44,442 bases of DNA from Hyphomicrobiales bacterium (GTDB taxonomy: Bacteria > Pseudomonadota > Alphaproteobacteria > Rhizobiales > Beijerinckiaceae), in the NCBI GenBank assembly GCA_028290285.1, contig JAQGKD010000007.1:1-44442 (forward strand), in the 5' to 3' direction. The notes below the pieces were generated by a model that did not search any database, was not told where the DNA came from, and saw only the letters and a list, made by a program, of their open reading frames with translations. The position numbers and the translations under genes were made by a program. Below, in pieces: positions 16,865-24,514 of this stretch (position 1 is its first letter; every line of letters begins with the position of its first letter).

Positions 16865-18508
16865 ATGGTCGAGCGGGACGTGACGGCAGCCTTGGCGGCA
16901 CTGGAGGCGCATCGCGTCGAAGTCGGCCACCATACGATCGCCGATCTCTTCGCCGAAGACCCGACCCGTTTCGAGCGGCTCCAGCTGCGACTCGGCGACC
17001 TCCTGTTCGATTATTCGAAACACCGCATCACGGACGCGACCCTAGCCCACCTGATCGCGCTGGCTCGCGCGGCCCGGCTCGAGGAGCGCCGCCATGCGCT
17101 TTTCGCGGGCGAGAAAGTGAACCTCACGGAAGGCCGGCCGGCGCTTCACATGGCGCTGCGCAATTTCTCCGGCCGCCCCGTCATGGTGGACGGGCGCGAC
17201 GTGATGGGCGATGTCATCGCCGAACGCGAGAAGGTGAATGCCTTCGCGGCGGGGGTGCGTGACGGACGCATTTGCGGGGCGGGCGGCGCTCCCTTCACGG
17301 ACATCGTCAATATCGGCATCGGCGGCTCGGATCTCGGCCCCGCCATGGCGGCGCGCGCGCTCTCGCCCTTCGCCAAGCCGGGCCTGCGCACGCATTTCGT
17401 CGCCAATGTCGATGGCGCCGATCTCGCAGACACGCTGGCGCCGCTCAATCTCGCGACGACCCTTTTCATCATCTCCTCCAAGACCTTCTCGACGCAGGAG
17501 ACCATGACCAACGCGGCCTCGGCGCGGGCGCGTGTAGCTGCTGCGCTCGGCGAAGAGGCCATCGGGGATCATTTCTGCGCGGTCTCGACGAAGCTCGATC
17601 TGGTCGCAAAATTCGGGATTCAACCCGATCGCGTGTTCGGCTTCTGGGACTGGGTGGGCGGGCGCTACTCGCTGTGGTCCTCCATCGGGCTGGCGCTGGC
17701 CATTTCCATCGGACCGGAAAATTTCGAGGATTTCCTGCGCGGCGGGCACGAGGCCGACGATCATTTCGAGCAGGCCCCGCTCGAAGAGAATATCCCTGTG
17801 ATGATGGGGCTGCTCGGCATCTGGTATCGCAACGTCTGGGGTTTCGGCGCGCATGCGGTGATTCCCTACGACCAGAGGCTGGCGCGTTTTCCATCCTATC
17901 TCCAGCAGCTCGACATGGAATCAAACGGCAAGTCGGTGCGCCGTCACGGCGGCCCCGTCACCATGGCGACCGCGCCCGTGATCTGGGGAGAGCCCGGCAC
18001 CAACGGACAGCATGCCTTCTTCCAGATGCTGCATCAGGGCACGGATATCATCCCGATCGATTTCCTGGTCGCGGCGGAGCCGACGGCGGCGGACGAACAT
18101 CATCACCGCCTGCTCTTCGCCAATTGCCTCGCGCAGGCAGAGGCGCTGATGCGCGGACGCTCGCGCCATGAGGTGGATATGATCCTGGCCCGGCAGGGCC
18201 TGCACGGCGAAGCGCTATCGGCGCTGGCCCCGCACAAGGTCTTCGCGGGCAATCGCCCGTCCAGCATGTTCCTCTACCGCCGCCTCGACCCGCACATGCT
18301 CGGGCGTCTCGTGGCCCTCTACGAGCACAAGGTCTTCGTGCAATCGGCGATCTGGGACATCAACGCCTTCGACCAATGGGGCGTGGAACTCGGCAAGGAA
18401 CTGGCAGGGCGTCTCGCGCCCATCGTGGCGGATGACGCGGCCTCGACCGAGGGGCTCGATGGCTCGACTGCCGGGCTGATTGCTTACCGGCGTGGGCTGG
18501 TGGGATGA
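16865..18508 (+). CDS. pgi: Glucose-6-phosphate isomerase
   Basis: A 547-residue cytoplasmic enzyme interconverting glucose-6-phosphate and fructose-6-phosphate. Family signatures are clear: I-G-I-G-G-S-D-L-G-P, the phosphate loop S-S-K-T-F-S-T-Q-E-T, and the catalytic G-E-P-G-T-N-G-Q-H-A-F with its Glu near residue 376. These are followed by the His-bearing H-Q-G-T-D loop and the C-terminal Q-W-G-V-E-L-G-K with the ring-opening Lys region. An AGGGAG ribosome-binding site at 16853-16858 precedes the ATG by 6 bases. The length is normal for the long bacterial form. A near-perfect 16-bp hairpin begins 5 bases after the stop and may stabilise or end the transcript. A 168-bp spacer separates it from the divergent ABC-F gene. 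Confidence 0.97.
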   Translation: MVERDVTAALAALEAHRVEVGHHTIADLFAEDPTRFERLQLRLGDLLFDYSKHRITDATLAHLIALARAARLEERRHALFAGEKVNLTEGRPALHMALRNFSGRPVMVDGRDVMGDVIAEREKVNAFAAGVRDGRICGAGGAPFTDIVNIGIGGSDLGPAMAARALSPFAKPGLRTHFVANVDGADLADTLAPLNLATTLFIISSKTFSTQETMTNAASARARVAAALGEEAIGDHFCAVSTKLDLVAKFGIQPDRVFGFWDWVGGRYSLWSSIGLALAISIGPENFEDFLRGGHEADDHFEQAPLEENIPVMMGLLGIWYRNVWGFGAHAVIPYDQRLARFPSYLQQLDMESNGKSVRRHGGPVTMATAPVIWGEPGTNGQHAFFQMLHQGTDIIPIDFLVAAEPTAADEHHHRLLFANCLAQAEALMRGRSRHEVDMILARQGLHGEALSALAPHKVFAGNRPSSMFLYRRLDPHMLGRLVALYEHKVFVQSAIWDINAFDQWGVELGKELAGRLAPIVADDAASTEGLDGSTAGLIAYRRGLVG

Positions 18509-18513
18509 GGGAG

Positions 18514-18548
18514 GCGGACAATTTCTCCCCGTGGGAGAAGTTGTCCGC
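18514..18548 (+). repeat. Palindromic hairpin element after pgi
   Basis: Sixteen bases (18514-18529) pair with sixteen bases (18533-18548), with one G-T wobble, around the loop CGT. The inner TTCTCCC-NNN-GGGAGAA core also occurs twice at 26221-26340, so this is one member of a dispersed rhizobial-type intergenic repeat family. There is no T-run after it. Confidence 0.8.
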
Positions 18549-18606
18549 GGACCGGAGTAATGAGACTATCCTGGAACAATTACCCTCGTGCTGAGCTGCT
18601 GTGCAG

Positions 18607-19149
18607 ATGCCGAAATTCGTCTATTTATTAAGTAGTTCTGCATTGTTTATGCTTTTTACATTTCGAATCAGTGCAGAAATTGTCGCCTACTTGGCGCCAT
18701 GGATCGGCCCGAGCTTGCTTTTCGGCCTTCTCGTTTTCATAGCGTCGCCGTTCGTCTTTGCGCGCTTGATAAGATGTGCAATTCGTCGCGTTTGCACCGG
18801 GACGGCCTCCATTCGCGCGCTCCAGATCGCGGACTGGCTCTTAGCGGGGCTGCTCTACAAAAGCGCTTTCCTTCAGGGGAGCTGGATTCTCCTTGGCACG
18901 GCGCTCGCCTCCGATCCCTGCATGAACAAGGGTCTGGAGATGAGCTTGTGCTTGCATCACCAATATGGCTTTGGAGAAGCGTATATTGTCTGGGACCCCT
19001 CCGACGAAACGTTCAAGCCGTTTCTGGAAAGGTCAAAGGCATGGACCGGCAAAATTGAGAAGGTAGTGCCCGTCTTGGCGTCAATCGGCTATCAGGACGT
19101 TCGCAAAGTACGCGACCACGAATTTCTTGTGATGCTGAGTTATCCATAG
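18607..19149 (+). CDS. Small membrane protein of unknown function
   Basis: I do not recognise this 180-residue protein. Two hydrophobic segments near residues 5-60 (the second starting L-F-G-L-L-V-F-I-A-S-P-F-V-F) suggest two or three N-terminal membrane helices. A basic stretch R-C-A-I-R-R follows, then a weaker hydrophobic region near 85-105 and a soluble C-terminal half with two Cys residues (D-P-C-M and S-L-C-L-H-H). Codon choice is visibly less GC-biased than in neighbouring genes (TTA, AAA, ATA, AGT appear), which hints at acquisition. It lies between two intergenic repeat elements, and no ribosome-binding site is obvious. GTG at 18601 is an alternative start. It may be expressed or may be a passenger; no function is proposed. 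Confidence 0.55.
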   Translation: MPKFVYLLSSSALFMLFTFRISAEIVAYLAPWIGPSLLFGLLVFIASPFVFARLIRCAIRRVCTGTASIRALQIADWLLAGLLYKSAFLQGSWILLGTALASDPCMNKGLEMSLCLHHQYGFGEAYIVWDPSDETFKPFLERSKAWTGKIEKVVPVLASIGYQDVRKVRDHEFLVMLSYP

Positions 19150-19278
19150 CTGGAGCTGCAACTAACGACCTTGTGAAGTCCTAGCATTGCATAAGGAATG
19201 TCACGTTCGTTGCCCCTCTGCGGGGCACGATCAATCGACAGCTGGTAGGGTGAGGGCGCGGCCTCGCTCATCCTGCAA

Positions 19279-19360
19279 CGTCATTGCGAGGAGCGAAGCG
19301 ACGCGGCAATCCAGGAGTCGCGAGACCGCACTGGATTGCTTCGCTTCGCTCGCAATGACG
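19279..19360. repeat. Inverted-repeat intergenic element, copy 1
   Basis: An 82-base element starts CGTCATTGCGAGGAGCGAAG and ends with a near mirror image (CTTCGCTCGCAATGACG), with internal GCAATCCAG/CTGGATTGC arms. It can form a long hairpin. A degenerate copy lies at 27844-27923. The type is common between genes of rhizobial genomes. Confidence 0.85.
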
Positions 19361-19401
19361 GCATCGAGATTTGTGCATCAAAGACAGCGGCGCGGCGTGG
19401 C

Positions 19402-19734
19402 TTACTCGTCCTCGCCGAAGCGGTTGGCCACCAGCTGCGTCACGGCGTCGAGGCAGGCCTGGGCCTGCTCGCCGCGCGCGGAGACCGTGATCGTCGTACC
19501 GATGCCTGCGCCCAGCGTGAGGATGCCCATGATCGACGTGCCGCCCACCGTTTCGCTGCAGCGCGTGACCGTGACCTCGGCTTCGTAGCGCTCGACGCAT
19601 TGCACGAATTTCGCCGTCGCGCGGGCGTGGAGGCCCTTGCGGTTGACGATGCGCAATTCGCAGGTGACGCCATCGGCGAAGGTGTGCGCGGGGGGGCAGA
19701 TCTCGGGGGCTTCGAAAGAATCTGGCTCGTTCAT
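19402..19734 (-). CDS. ptsH: HPr phosphocarrier protein
   Basis: A 110-residue HPr with an N-terminal extension of about 20 residues relative to the 85-residue enteric form. The active His36 is in G-L-H-A-R-A, and the regulatory Ser67 (target of HPr kinase) is in G-T-S-I-M-G. In Hyphomicrobiales this HPr receives phosphate from the nitrogen-PTS enzyme I and gives it to EIIA proteins; it carries signals rather than sugars. The start codon overlaps the EIIA stop by ATGA (19731-19734), so the two are translationally coupled. No terminator is seen downstream; an inverted-repeat element follows at 19279-19360. Confidence 0.95.
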   Translation of the reverse strand: MNEPDSFEAPEICPPAHTFADGVTCELRIVNRKGLHARATAKFVQCVERYEAEVTVTRCSETVGGTSIMGILTLGAGIGTTITVSARGEQAQACLDAVTQLVANRFGEDE

Positions 19735-20132
19735 TTTCCGCTCAAAATACGGCTGGCCACGGAAATATATTTGCGGCCGGCATCCTGCGCCTGAATCACC
19801 GCCTGCTCAAGGCTCGACTCCTCGCGGACGGAGGCCAGCTTGATCAACATCGGGAGATTGATGCCGGCGACAACGTCCACCAGAGGACCGTCCATCACGG
19901 AAATCGCGAGGTTCGATGGCGTGCCGCCGAACATATCCGTCAGAACCACGACGCCGGCGCCCGTGTCGACATGGTGGACCGCCGCGATGATGTCCTTGCG
20001 GCGCTGCTCCATATCGTCTTCGGGGCCAATGGTTATCGTCTCGATCTGCTTTTGCGGACCGACAACATGTTCGAGCGCCGCGCGAAACTCAGTCGCGAGG
20101 TGGCCGTGGGTCACCAGGACCATTCCGATCAT
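19731..20132 (-). CDS. PTS EIIA component, mannose-type
   Basis: A 133-residue EIIA(Man)-like domain protein. The phospho-accepting His9 is in L-V-T-H-G-H-L-A, and the family motif T-D-M-F-G-G-T-P-S-N-L-A is near residue 66. It is a free-standing domain with no EIIB/IIC/IID partner in the window, as expected for the incomplete regulatory PTS of rhizobia, where it receives phosphate from HPr and acts on other proteins. The ATG at 20132 starts M-I-G-M-V-L-V-T-H. It lies 114 bp downstream of hprK and overlaps HPr by 4 bases. Confidence 0.94.
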   Translation of the reverse strand: MIGMVLVTHGHLATEFRAALEHVVGPQKQIETITIGPEDDMEQRRKDIIAAVHHVDTGAGVVVLTDMFGGTPSNLAISVMDGPLVDVVAGINLPMLIKLASVREESSLEQAVIQAQDAGRKYISVASRILSGK

Positions 20133-20246
20133 CGGACAGTACCGTCCATACAGGTTTGCGCCACGAGCCTGACCGAGGCCCTTCGTCGAGAGGCGCCATT
20201 TTGTGCGTTGCCGCTAAATTGGCAAGCAAAATGCGCCATGTGGGAT

Positions 20247-20738
20247 TCAGGCATCGTTAAAAAACCCCAGAATTCGACGCGCGGCGGCGTCCGGGGGGAG
20301 GTCTGCGGGCAGAATCAACCTGCGAAGGCATATAGGCCCAATTCTGGTTGTCAAATCAGCCTCTTCCGGCAGGCGGGCAGGGTGATTCGTCGCCCCTCCC
20401 GATTGAACGAGATCAATGACATAGGAGATCCGCACGCAGGACTCATGGGGCACGCTCAGAATACCCGTCCCGCGCTCCTCGATCAGGCCAGCAATGGCGG
20501 GATGGGGCGCCGCGAGCAGCCTGTCGCCCGCCATATGGAGGCAAACCCGGTCGTCGGCCACCAGCCGGGCGAACAGATTACGCCGCGCCGCAGCATCGAG
20601 CAGCGCCAGGACGAGCGACGATTTACCGGCGCCCGACTTGCCCCGGATGAGAATTCCGGTCTCGCCAATGACCAGCGCGCAGGCATGAACCGCCACGGGC
20701 AGGATGTCCTCGGGAGAGCCTGGCGCGCCCTCGCTCAT
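20247..20738 (-). CDS. hprK: HPr kinase/phosphorylase, short alphaproteobacterial form
   Basis: A 163-residue protein corresponding to only the C-terminal catalytic domain of the roughly 310-residue Gram-positive enzyme, the usual alphaproteobacterial form. Walker A G-K-S-G-A-G-K-S is at 33-40, an acidic motif L-V-A-D-D-R-V near 58-64, and the conserved G-I-L region follows. It phosphorylates Ser67 of HPr and removes that phosphate. Its ATG overlaps the chvG stop (ATGA, 20735-20738), coupling the PTS kinase to the two-component system. The sequence L-I-E-E-R-G-T-G-I-L-S-V-P matches the family's (I/V)-E-x-R-G-x-G-I signature. Confidence 0.93.
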   Translation of the reverse strand: MSEGAPGSPEDILPVAVHACALVIGETGILIRGKSGAGKSSLVLALLDAAARRNLFARLVADDRVCLHMAGDRLLAAPHPAIAGLIEERGTGILSVPHESCVRISYVIDLVQSGGATNHPARLPEEADLTTRIGPICLRRLILPADLPPDAAARRILGFFNDA

Positions 20739-22537
20739 CGGGGCGCCGGAAGCCAGACGAGGAAACGCGCGCCCAGAACTGACCCGTCGGGCGCGAGGCG
20801 GTTCTGCGTCTTGATCCAGCCGCCGTGCGCCTCGACGATCTGACGCGAGATCGAGAGGCCGAGCCCGCTGTTCTGGCCAAAGCCCTGTTCGGGACGATCC
20901 GTGTAGAAGCGTTCGAAGATCCGCTCCACGGCATGGTCGGGGATGCCCGGGCCGTCGTCGTCGACCACGATTTCGAGCCCGTCCTGCATCTGCCCGTTGC
21001 GGCCGATGGCGCGGGCGCGGCGCAGGGCGAGCCTGACGCTGCCGCCCGGTGGCGAGAAGGACCGCGCGTTGTCGACCAGATTGTTGACGACCTGACCGAG
21101 ACGGGAATCGTTGCCGACCACGAAATATTCCGCGCCGTAGCGCGCGTCTTCCGACGGAGCGATATCGAGGCTGACGGTCACGCCGTCGGCGCGCTTGACC
21201 TGATTGGCGAGATCGCGGATGGCGCGCAGCAGCCGCACCATGTCGACCGGCTCGTAATCCGCACGAGCTAGCTCGGCATCGAGACGCGAGGCGTCGGATA
21301 TGTCGCTGATGAGGCGGTCGAGGCGGCGCACATCGTGCTGGATGACTTCGAGCAGACGCCCCTTCGATTCCTCGGTACGTGCGCGCGGCAATGTTTCGAC
21401 CGCGCTGCGCAGCGACGTCAGCGGGTTCTTCAATTCGTGTGCGACATCGGCGGCGAAACTCTCGATGGCCTCGATGCGATTGTAGAGCGCCTTGGTCATG
21501 TCGCGCAGCGCGCCCGAAAGGTGACCGATCTCGTCGGAGCGATCCGTGAAGTCGGGGATCTCCTGCCGGGACTTGATACCCCGGCGCACCCGGTCGGCGG
21601 CTTCAGCAAGCCGCCGCATGGGCTCGGCGATGGTGCCCGCCAGGAACAGCGACAGCAGGAACATGACGCCCGCCGACACGAGGAAGATGCGGATGATCGC
21701 CCAGCGTTCGGAGGCGATAATCTTGTCGATGTCGCCGCCCTGCGTCGACATGAGCAAGGCCCCACGCACGGCCCGGAAGCGCTGGATCGGCACCGCCACG
21801 GAAACGATGGTCTCGCCCTTGGCATTGATGCGCACGACGGACAGGGGCGCGCCGTTCAGCGCGCGCTCGACCTCCGGGTAGGCCTTGCCGTTGGCGACGC
21901 CGATGTCCTCGTAAAGGGGCAGCTCCGTCGAGCCGAGCCGGTGCTTGAGATTGTCCCACCAGCGTTGGATGACCGTGGGCGCCCCATCGTCCTGCCCGAT
22001 GGCGGGGAGGTCGAAGCGCAGGATATTGGAGCGCGCAGTCAAAGACCGCGAGTCGATCAGCAGATAGCCTTCGCGGTCGTAGATCCGGGCGCGCGTGCGC
22101 GTCGGTGTCACGAGGCGGCGCAGCACGGGGCCAATGCGCTCGGGATTGATCGAGAATTCGAGCGCCGACTCATTTTCCTCGCGGTAGCCGTAGCTCTGGC
22201 CCGGCGCGAGTTGCAGCAGGCGCTCGGGATCGAGCGTCAGCGCGTCCGTCTCGACGGTCGCGGACGCGGCAATGGCCGCGGCGATGATCTCGCCCTGCGT
22301 CTGGAGGCTCTGCACGCGCGCATCGATGAGGCCCGCGCGGAACTGGTTGAGGTAGAGGAAGCCGACCAGCAGCGCGACGAGGCCGCCGAGATTGAGCACG
22401 ACGATGCGGCGCGTCAGTGAGGACGAGAAGTGAGACGCCAGCGCATTCATGATCGCGCCCAGGCGACCGGGCGCGCGCGCTGCCGCCGCACGCGGCTCCG
22501 CCTTCACTTTTCTGCCGGTCTCTGCTTCGACGCTCAT
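20735..22537 (-). CDS. chvG: Sensor histidine kinase ChvG (ExoS/BatS type)
   Basis: A 600-residue membrane sensor. A first helix near residues 43-65 (R-R-I-V-V-L-N-L-G-G-L-V-A-L-L-V-G-F) and a second near 278-300 (I-F-L-V-S-A-G-V-M-F-L-L) frame a roughly 210-residue periplasmic sensor domain. HAMP follows, then the phosphorylated His367 in V-A-H-E-L-K-N-P-L-T-S, and the ATPase boxes N-N-L-V-D-N-A, D-D-G-P-G-I-P and G-L-G-L-S-I. It senses acid or envelope stress and is held off by periplasmic ExoR in rhizobia; exoR is not in the window. It lies 73 bp after chvI on the same strand, with a GC hairpin between, and overlaps hprK. Confidence 0.95.
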   Translation of the reverse strand: MSVEAETGRKVKAEPRAAAARAPGRLGAIMNALASHFSSSLTRRIVVLNLGGLVALLVGFLYLNQFRAGLIDARVQSLQTQGEIIAAAIAASATVETDALTLDPERLLQLAPGQSYGYREENESALEFSINPERIGPVLRRLVTPTRTRARIYDREGYLLIDSRSLTARSNILRFDLPAIGQDDGAPTVIQRWWDNLKHRLGSTELPLYEDIGVANGKAYPEVERALNGAPLSVVRINAKGETIVSVAVPIQRFRAVRGALLMSTQGGDIDKIIASERWAIIRIFLVSAGVMFLLSLFLAGTIAEPMRRLAEAADRVRRGIKSRQEIPDFTDRSDEIGHLSGALRDMTKALYNRIEAIESFAADVAHELKNPLTSLRSAVETLPRARTEESKGRLLEVIQHDVRRLDRLISDISDASRLDAELARADYEPVDMVRLLRAIRDLANQVKRADGVTVSLDIAPSEDARYGAEYFVVGNDSRLGQVVNNLVDNARSFSPPGGSVRLALRRARAIGRNGQMQDGLEIVVDDDGPGIPDHAVERIFERFYTDRPEQGFGQNSGLGLSISRQIVEAHGGWIKTQNRLAPDGSVLGARFLVWLPAPR

Positions 22538-22559
22538 GAGATCCCGTCACGACGCGGAC

Positions 22560-22578
22560 GGCGGCCTTGCGGGCCGCC
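22560..22578 (-). other. Intercistronic hairpin between chvI and chvG
   Basis: GGCGGCC (22560-22566) pairs with GGCCGCC (22572-22578) around a 5-base loop in the 73-bp gap between chvI and chvG. There is no T-run, so it is probably not a full terminator; it could slow ribosomes or set differential stability of the two parts of the message. Confidence 0.4.
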
Positions 22579-22610
22579 ATTGCTGGGCCTGTTGCCTCTA
22601 CCGTGCCGGC

Positions 22611-23309
22611 TTACGCTTCCTTGAAGCGATAGCCGACGCCGTACAAGGTCTCGATCATCTCGAAGTCATCGTCGACGACCTTGAACTTCTTGCGCAGGCG
22701 CTTGATGTGGCTGTCGATCGTGCGATCGTCGACATAGACCTGATCGTCGTAGGCGGCATCCATCAAGGCGTTGCGGCTCTTGACCACGCCGGGGCGCGTG
22801 GCGAGCGCCTGGAGGATCAGGAACTCGGTGACGGTGAGCGTAACCGCCTCCCCGCGCCATGTGCAGGTGTGGCGCTCCGGGTCCATCTTAAGCAGGCCGC
22901 GCTCGAGGATCTTCGCCTCGGATTCCTTCTGGGCTGCGGCTTCCTTGGGATTGGCGCGGCGCAGGATCGCCTTGACGCGCTCGACCAGCAGACGCTGCGA
23001 GAACGGCTTCCGGATGAAATCGTCGGCGCCCATCTTCAGGCCGAACAATTCGTCTATCTCCTCGTCCTTCGACGTCAGGAAAATCACGGGAAGGTCGGAT
23101 TTCTGGCGCAGCCGCCGCAGCAGCTCCATGCCATCCATGCGGGGCATCTTGATATCGAAGATCGCGAGATCGGGCGGGTTCGTCTTCAGGCCGTCGAGCG
23201 CGCTGGCGCCGTCGGTGTAGGTCTGAACCCGGTAGCCCTCGCCTTCCAGAGCGATGGACACCGAAGTGAGAATGTTTCGATCGTCGTCGACAAGAGCGAT
23301 GGTCGGCAT
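22611..23309 (-). CDS. chvI: Response regulator ChvI (BatR type)
   Basis: A 232-residue OmpR-family regulator. The receiver domain shows the acidic pocket D8-D9-D10, the phosphorylated Asp52 in I-F-D-I-K-M-P and the Lys in F-I-R-K-P-F. The C-terminal winged helix contains [30 protein letters not shown] and the final G-V-G-Y-R-F. The ATG at 23309 ([10 protein letters not shown]) is preferred to the in-frame TTG at 23318. It is the first gene of the run chvI-chvG-hprK-EIIA-HPr and divergent from the HugZ-like gene across 271 bp. In rhizobia it controls exopolysaccharide, motility and acid-response genes. Confidence 0.96.
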   Translation of the reverse strand: MPTIALVDDDRNILTSVSIALEGEGYRVQTYTDGASALDGLKTNPPDLAIFDIKMPRMDGMELLRRLRQKSDLPVIFLTSKDEEIDELFGLKMGADDFIRKPFSQRLLVERVKAILRRANPKEAAAQKESEAKILERGLLKMDPERHTCTWRGEAVTLTVTEFLILQALATRPGVVKSRNALMDAAYDDQVYVDDRTIDSHIKRLRKKFKVVDDDFEMIETLYGVGYRFKEA

Positions 23310-23495
23310 GAATTCCAAAACCTAGAACAGGGTTCCCGGCGGGAACGCTTCGCTTGGTCCGGACGGACCGAAAAGCCGTGGTCAACGTGACCGTAGCTGT
23401 CGGCGACATTCGGCACCCATGAGGGCCGAAATGTGACGGCGCTCCCTGAAACCTCGAGCTGCGCCATCGCGAAACAGGCCCCGCATTCGCATGCA

Positions 23496-23523
23496 TTGGC
23501 CTCGCGCCCAAGGGTCTTATATA
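23496..23523 (+). promoter_or_regulatory. Possible promoter of the HugZ-like gene
   Basis: TTGGCC (23496-23501) and TATATA (23518-23523) are separated by 16 bases and lie about 58 bases before the ATG at 23581. They are a fair match to housekeeping -35 and -10 boxes in a GC-rich region. No experimental support. Confidence 0.35.
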
Positions 23524-23580
23524 CATCAGTCAATTGAAAAGCACCCCCTCGGTCTGTTTTTGGCACCGGAGCCTGCAAGC

Positions 23581-24345
23581 ATGAGTGACGCCGAAAACCG
23601 GAATGCTCCTGAAAACAGGGCGTTCGCGCTGCCCGCAGGTTACGACGGACTGGCCGAGGCGCGGCGGCTGCTGCGCTCCACGCGCGCCGGAGCGTTGGGA
23701 ACGCTCGATTCCGACGGCGCCCCCTTCACCTCGCTCGTCAATGTGGCGACCGACGTGGACGGTTCGCCGCTGCTCCTCATGTCGCAATTGTCCGCCCACA
23801 CGCGGCATCTCGCCGCTGACGCTCGAGCTTCCCTGCTGCTGGCTGAAGTCGGCAAGGGCGATCCCCTGGCCCACCCGCGGCTCACGTTGACGGGCCGGGC
23901 CACGCGACTTGAGGAACCCGAGCGGACGGAGGCACGGCGGCGCTTCCTGGCGCGACACCCGAAGTCAGCGCTCTATGCTGATTTCGGAGACTTCTCGTTC
24001 TGGCGGCTCGTCCCGGATCGCGGCCACCTCAACGGCGGCTTTGCCAAGGCTGCGGCCTATGAACGGGCCGACCTGCTGATTCCCGTAGCACCCGGTCTGC
24101 TTGCGGCCGAGGAGAGCGCCCTGGCACATCTCAACGCCGATCACTCAGAGGCACTGGCGCTCTATGCGACCAAGCTTTGCGGAGCACCGCATATGCGCTG
24201 GCGGGCAAGCGGGCTCGACCCCGAAGGGCTCGACCTCGCCGCCGGGGATCTCACCGCGCGCCTGGTCTTTCCGTGCCGGGTCGAAAGCGCGAATTCCTTG
24301 CGCGCTTGTCTTGTCGAACTGGCCGAAAGCGCACGAAAGGCTTGA
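23581..24345 (+). CDS. HugZ-like pyridoxamine-phosphate-oxidase-fold protein
   Basis: A 254-residue soluble protein. Residues about 20-165 form a split-barrel flavin/haem-binding domain with G-A-L-G-T-L-D-S-D-G-A-P-F-T-S-L-V-N near the start, and D-F-S-F-W-R-L-V-P-D-R-G-H-L-N-G-G-F towards its end. The C-terminal DUF2470 domain starts at H-L-N-A-D-H-S-E-A-L-A and probably carries the family's haem-contacting His. Members include the haem-degrading HugZ and many uncharacterised proteins. The reading frame is open upstream to 23491, but ATG 23581 begins a typical polar leader. It lies between chvI and pckA, a recurring order in Hyphomicrobiales. Whether it degrades haem is not decidable here. 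Confidence 0.85.
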   Translation: MSDAENRNAPENRAFALPAGYDGLAEARRLLRSTRAGALGTLDSDGAPFTSLVNVATDVDGSPLLLMSQLSAHTRHLAADARASLLLAEVGKGDPLAHPRLTLTGRATRLEEPERTEARRRFLARHPKSALYADFGDFSFWRLVPDRGHLNGGFAKAAAYERADLLIPVAPGLLAAEESALAHLNADHSEALALYATKLCGAPHMRWRASGLDPEGLDLAAGDLTARLVFPCRVESANSLRACLVELAESARKA

Positions 24346-24514
24346 TCCTACCGGGGTTTGTGCGGTGCAGCGAATTTACGCTGATCGAAGAAGATTGATC
24401 CATCCCCTTGCCCTTCAGGTCTTCGGAGAATAAACGGTCCGATCCATAGATATGTCCGGAAAGGCCCGCGTGGGTGCCCTCCGGTCAGGGCGCGTACCCA
24501 TCCGGGAGAAGGCG

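Noticed and set aside
19279..19360. A CRISPR repeat or tRNA-like element
   Set aside because: There are only two copies far apart, with long inverted arms and no spacer array, and no cloverleaf could be drawn.
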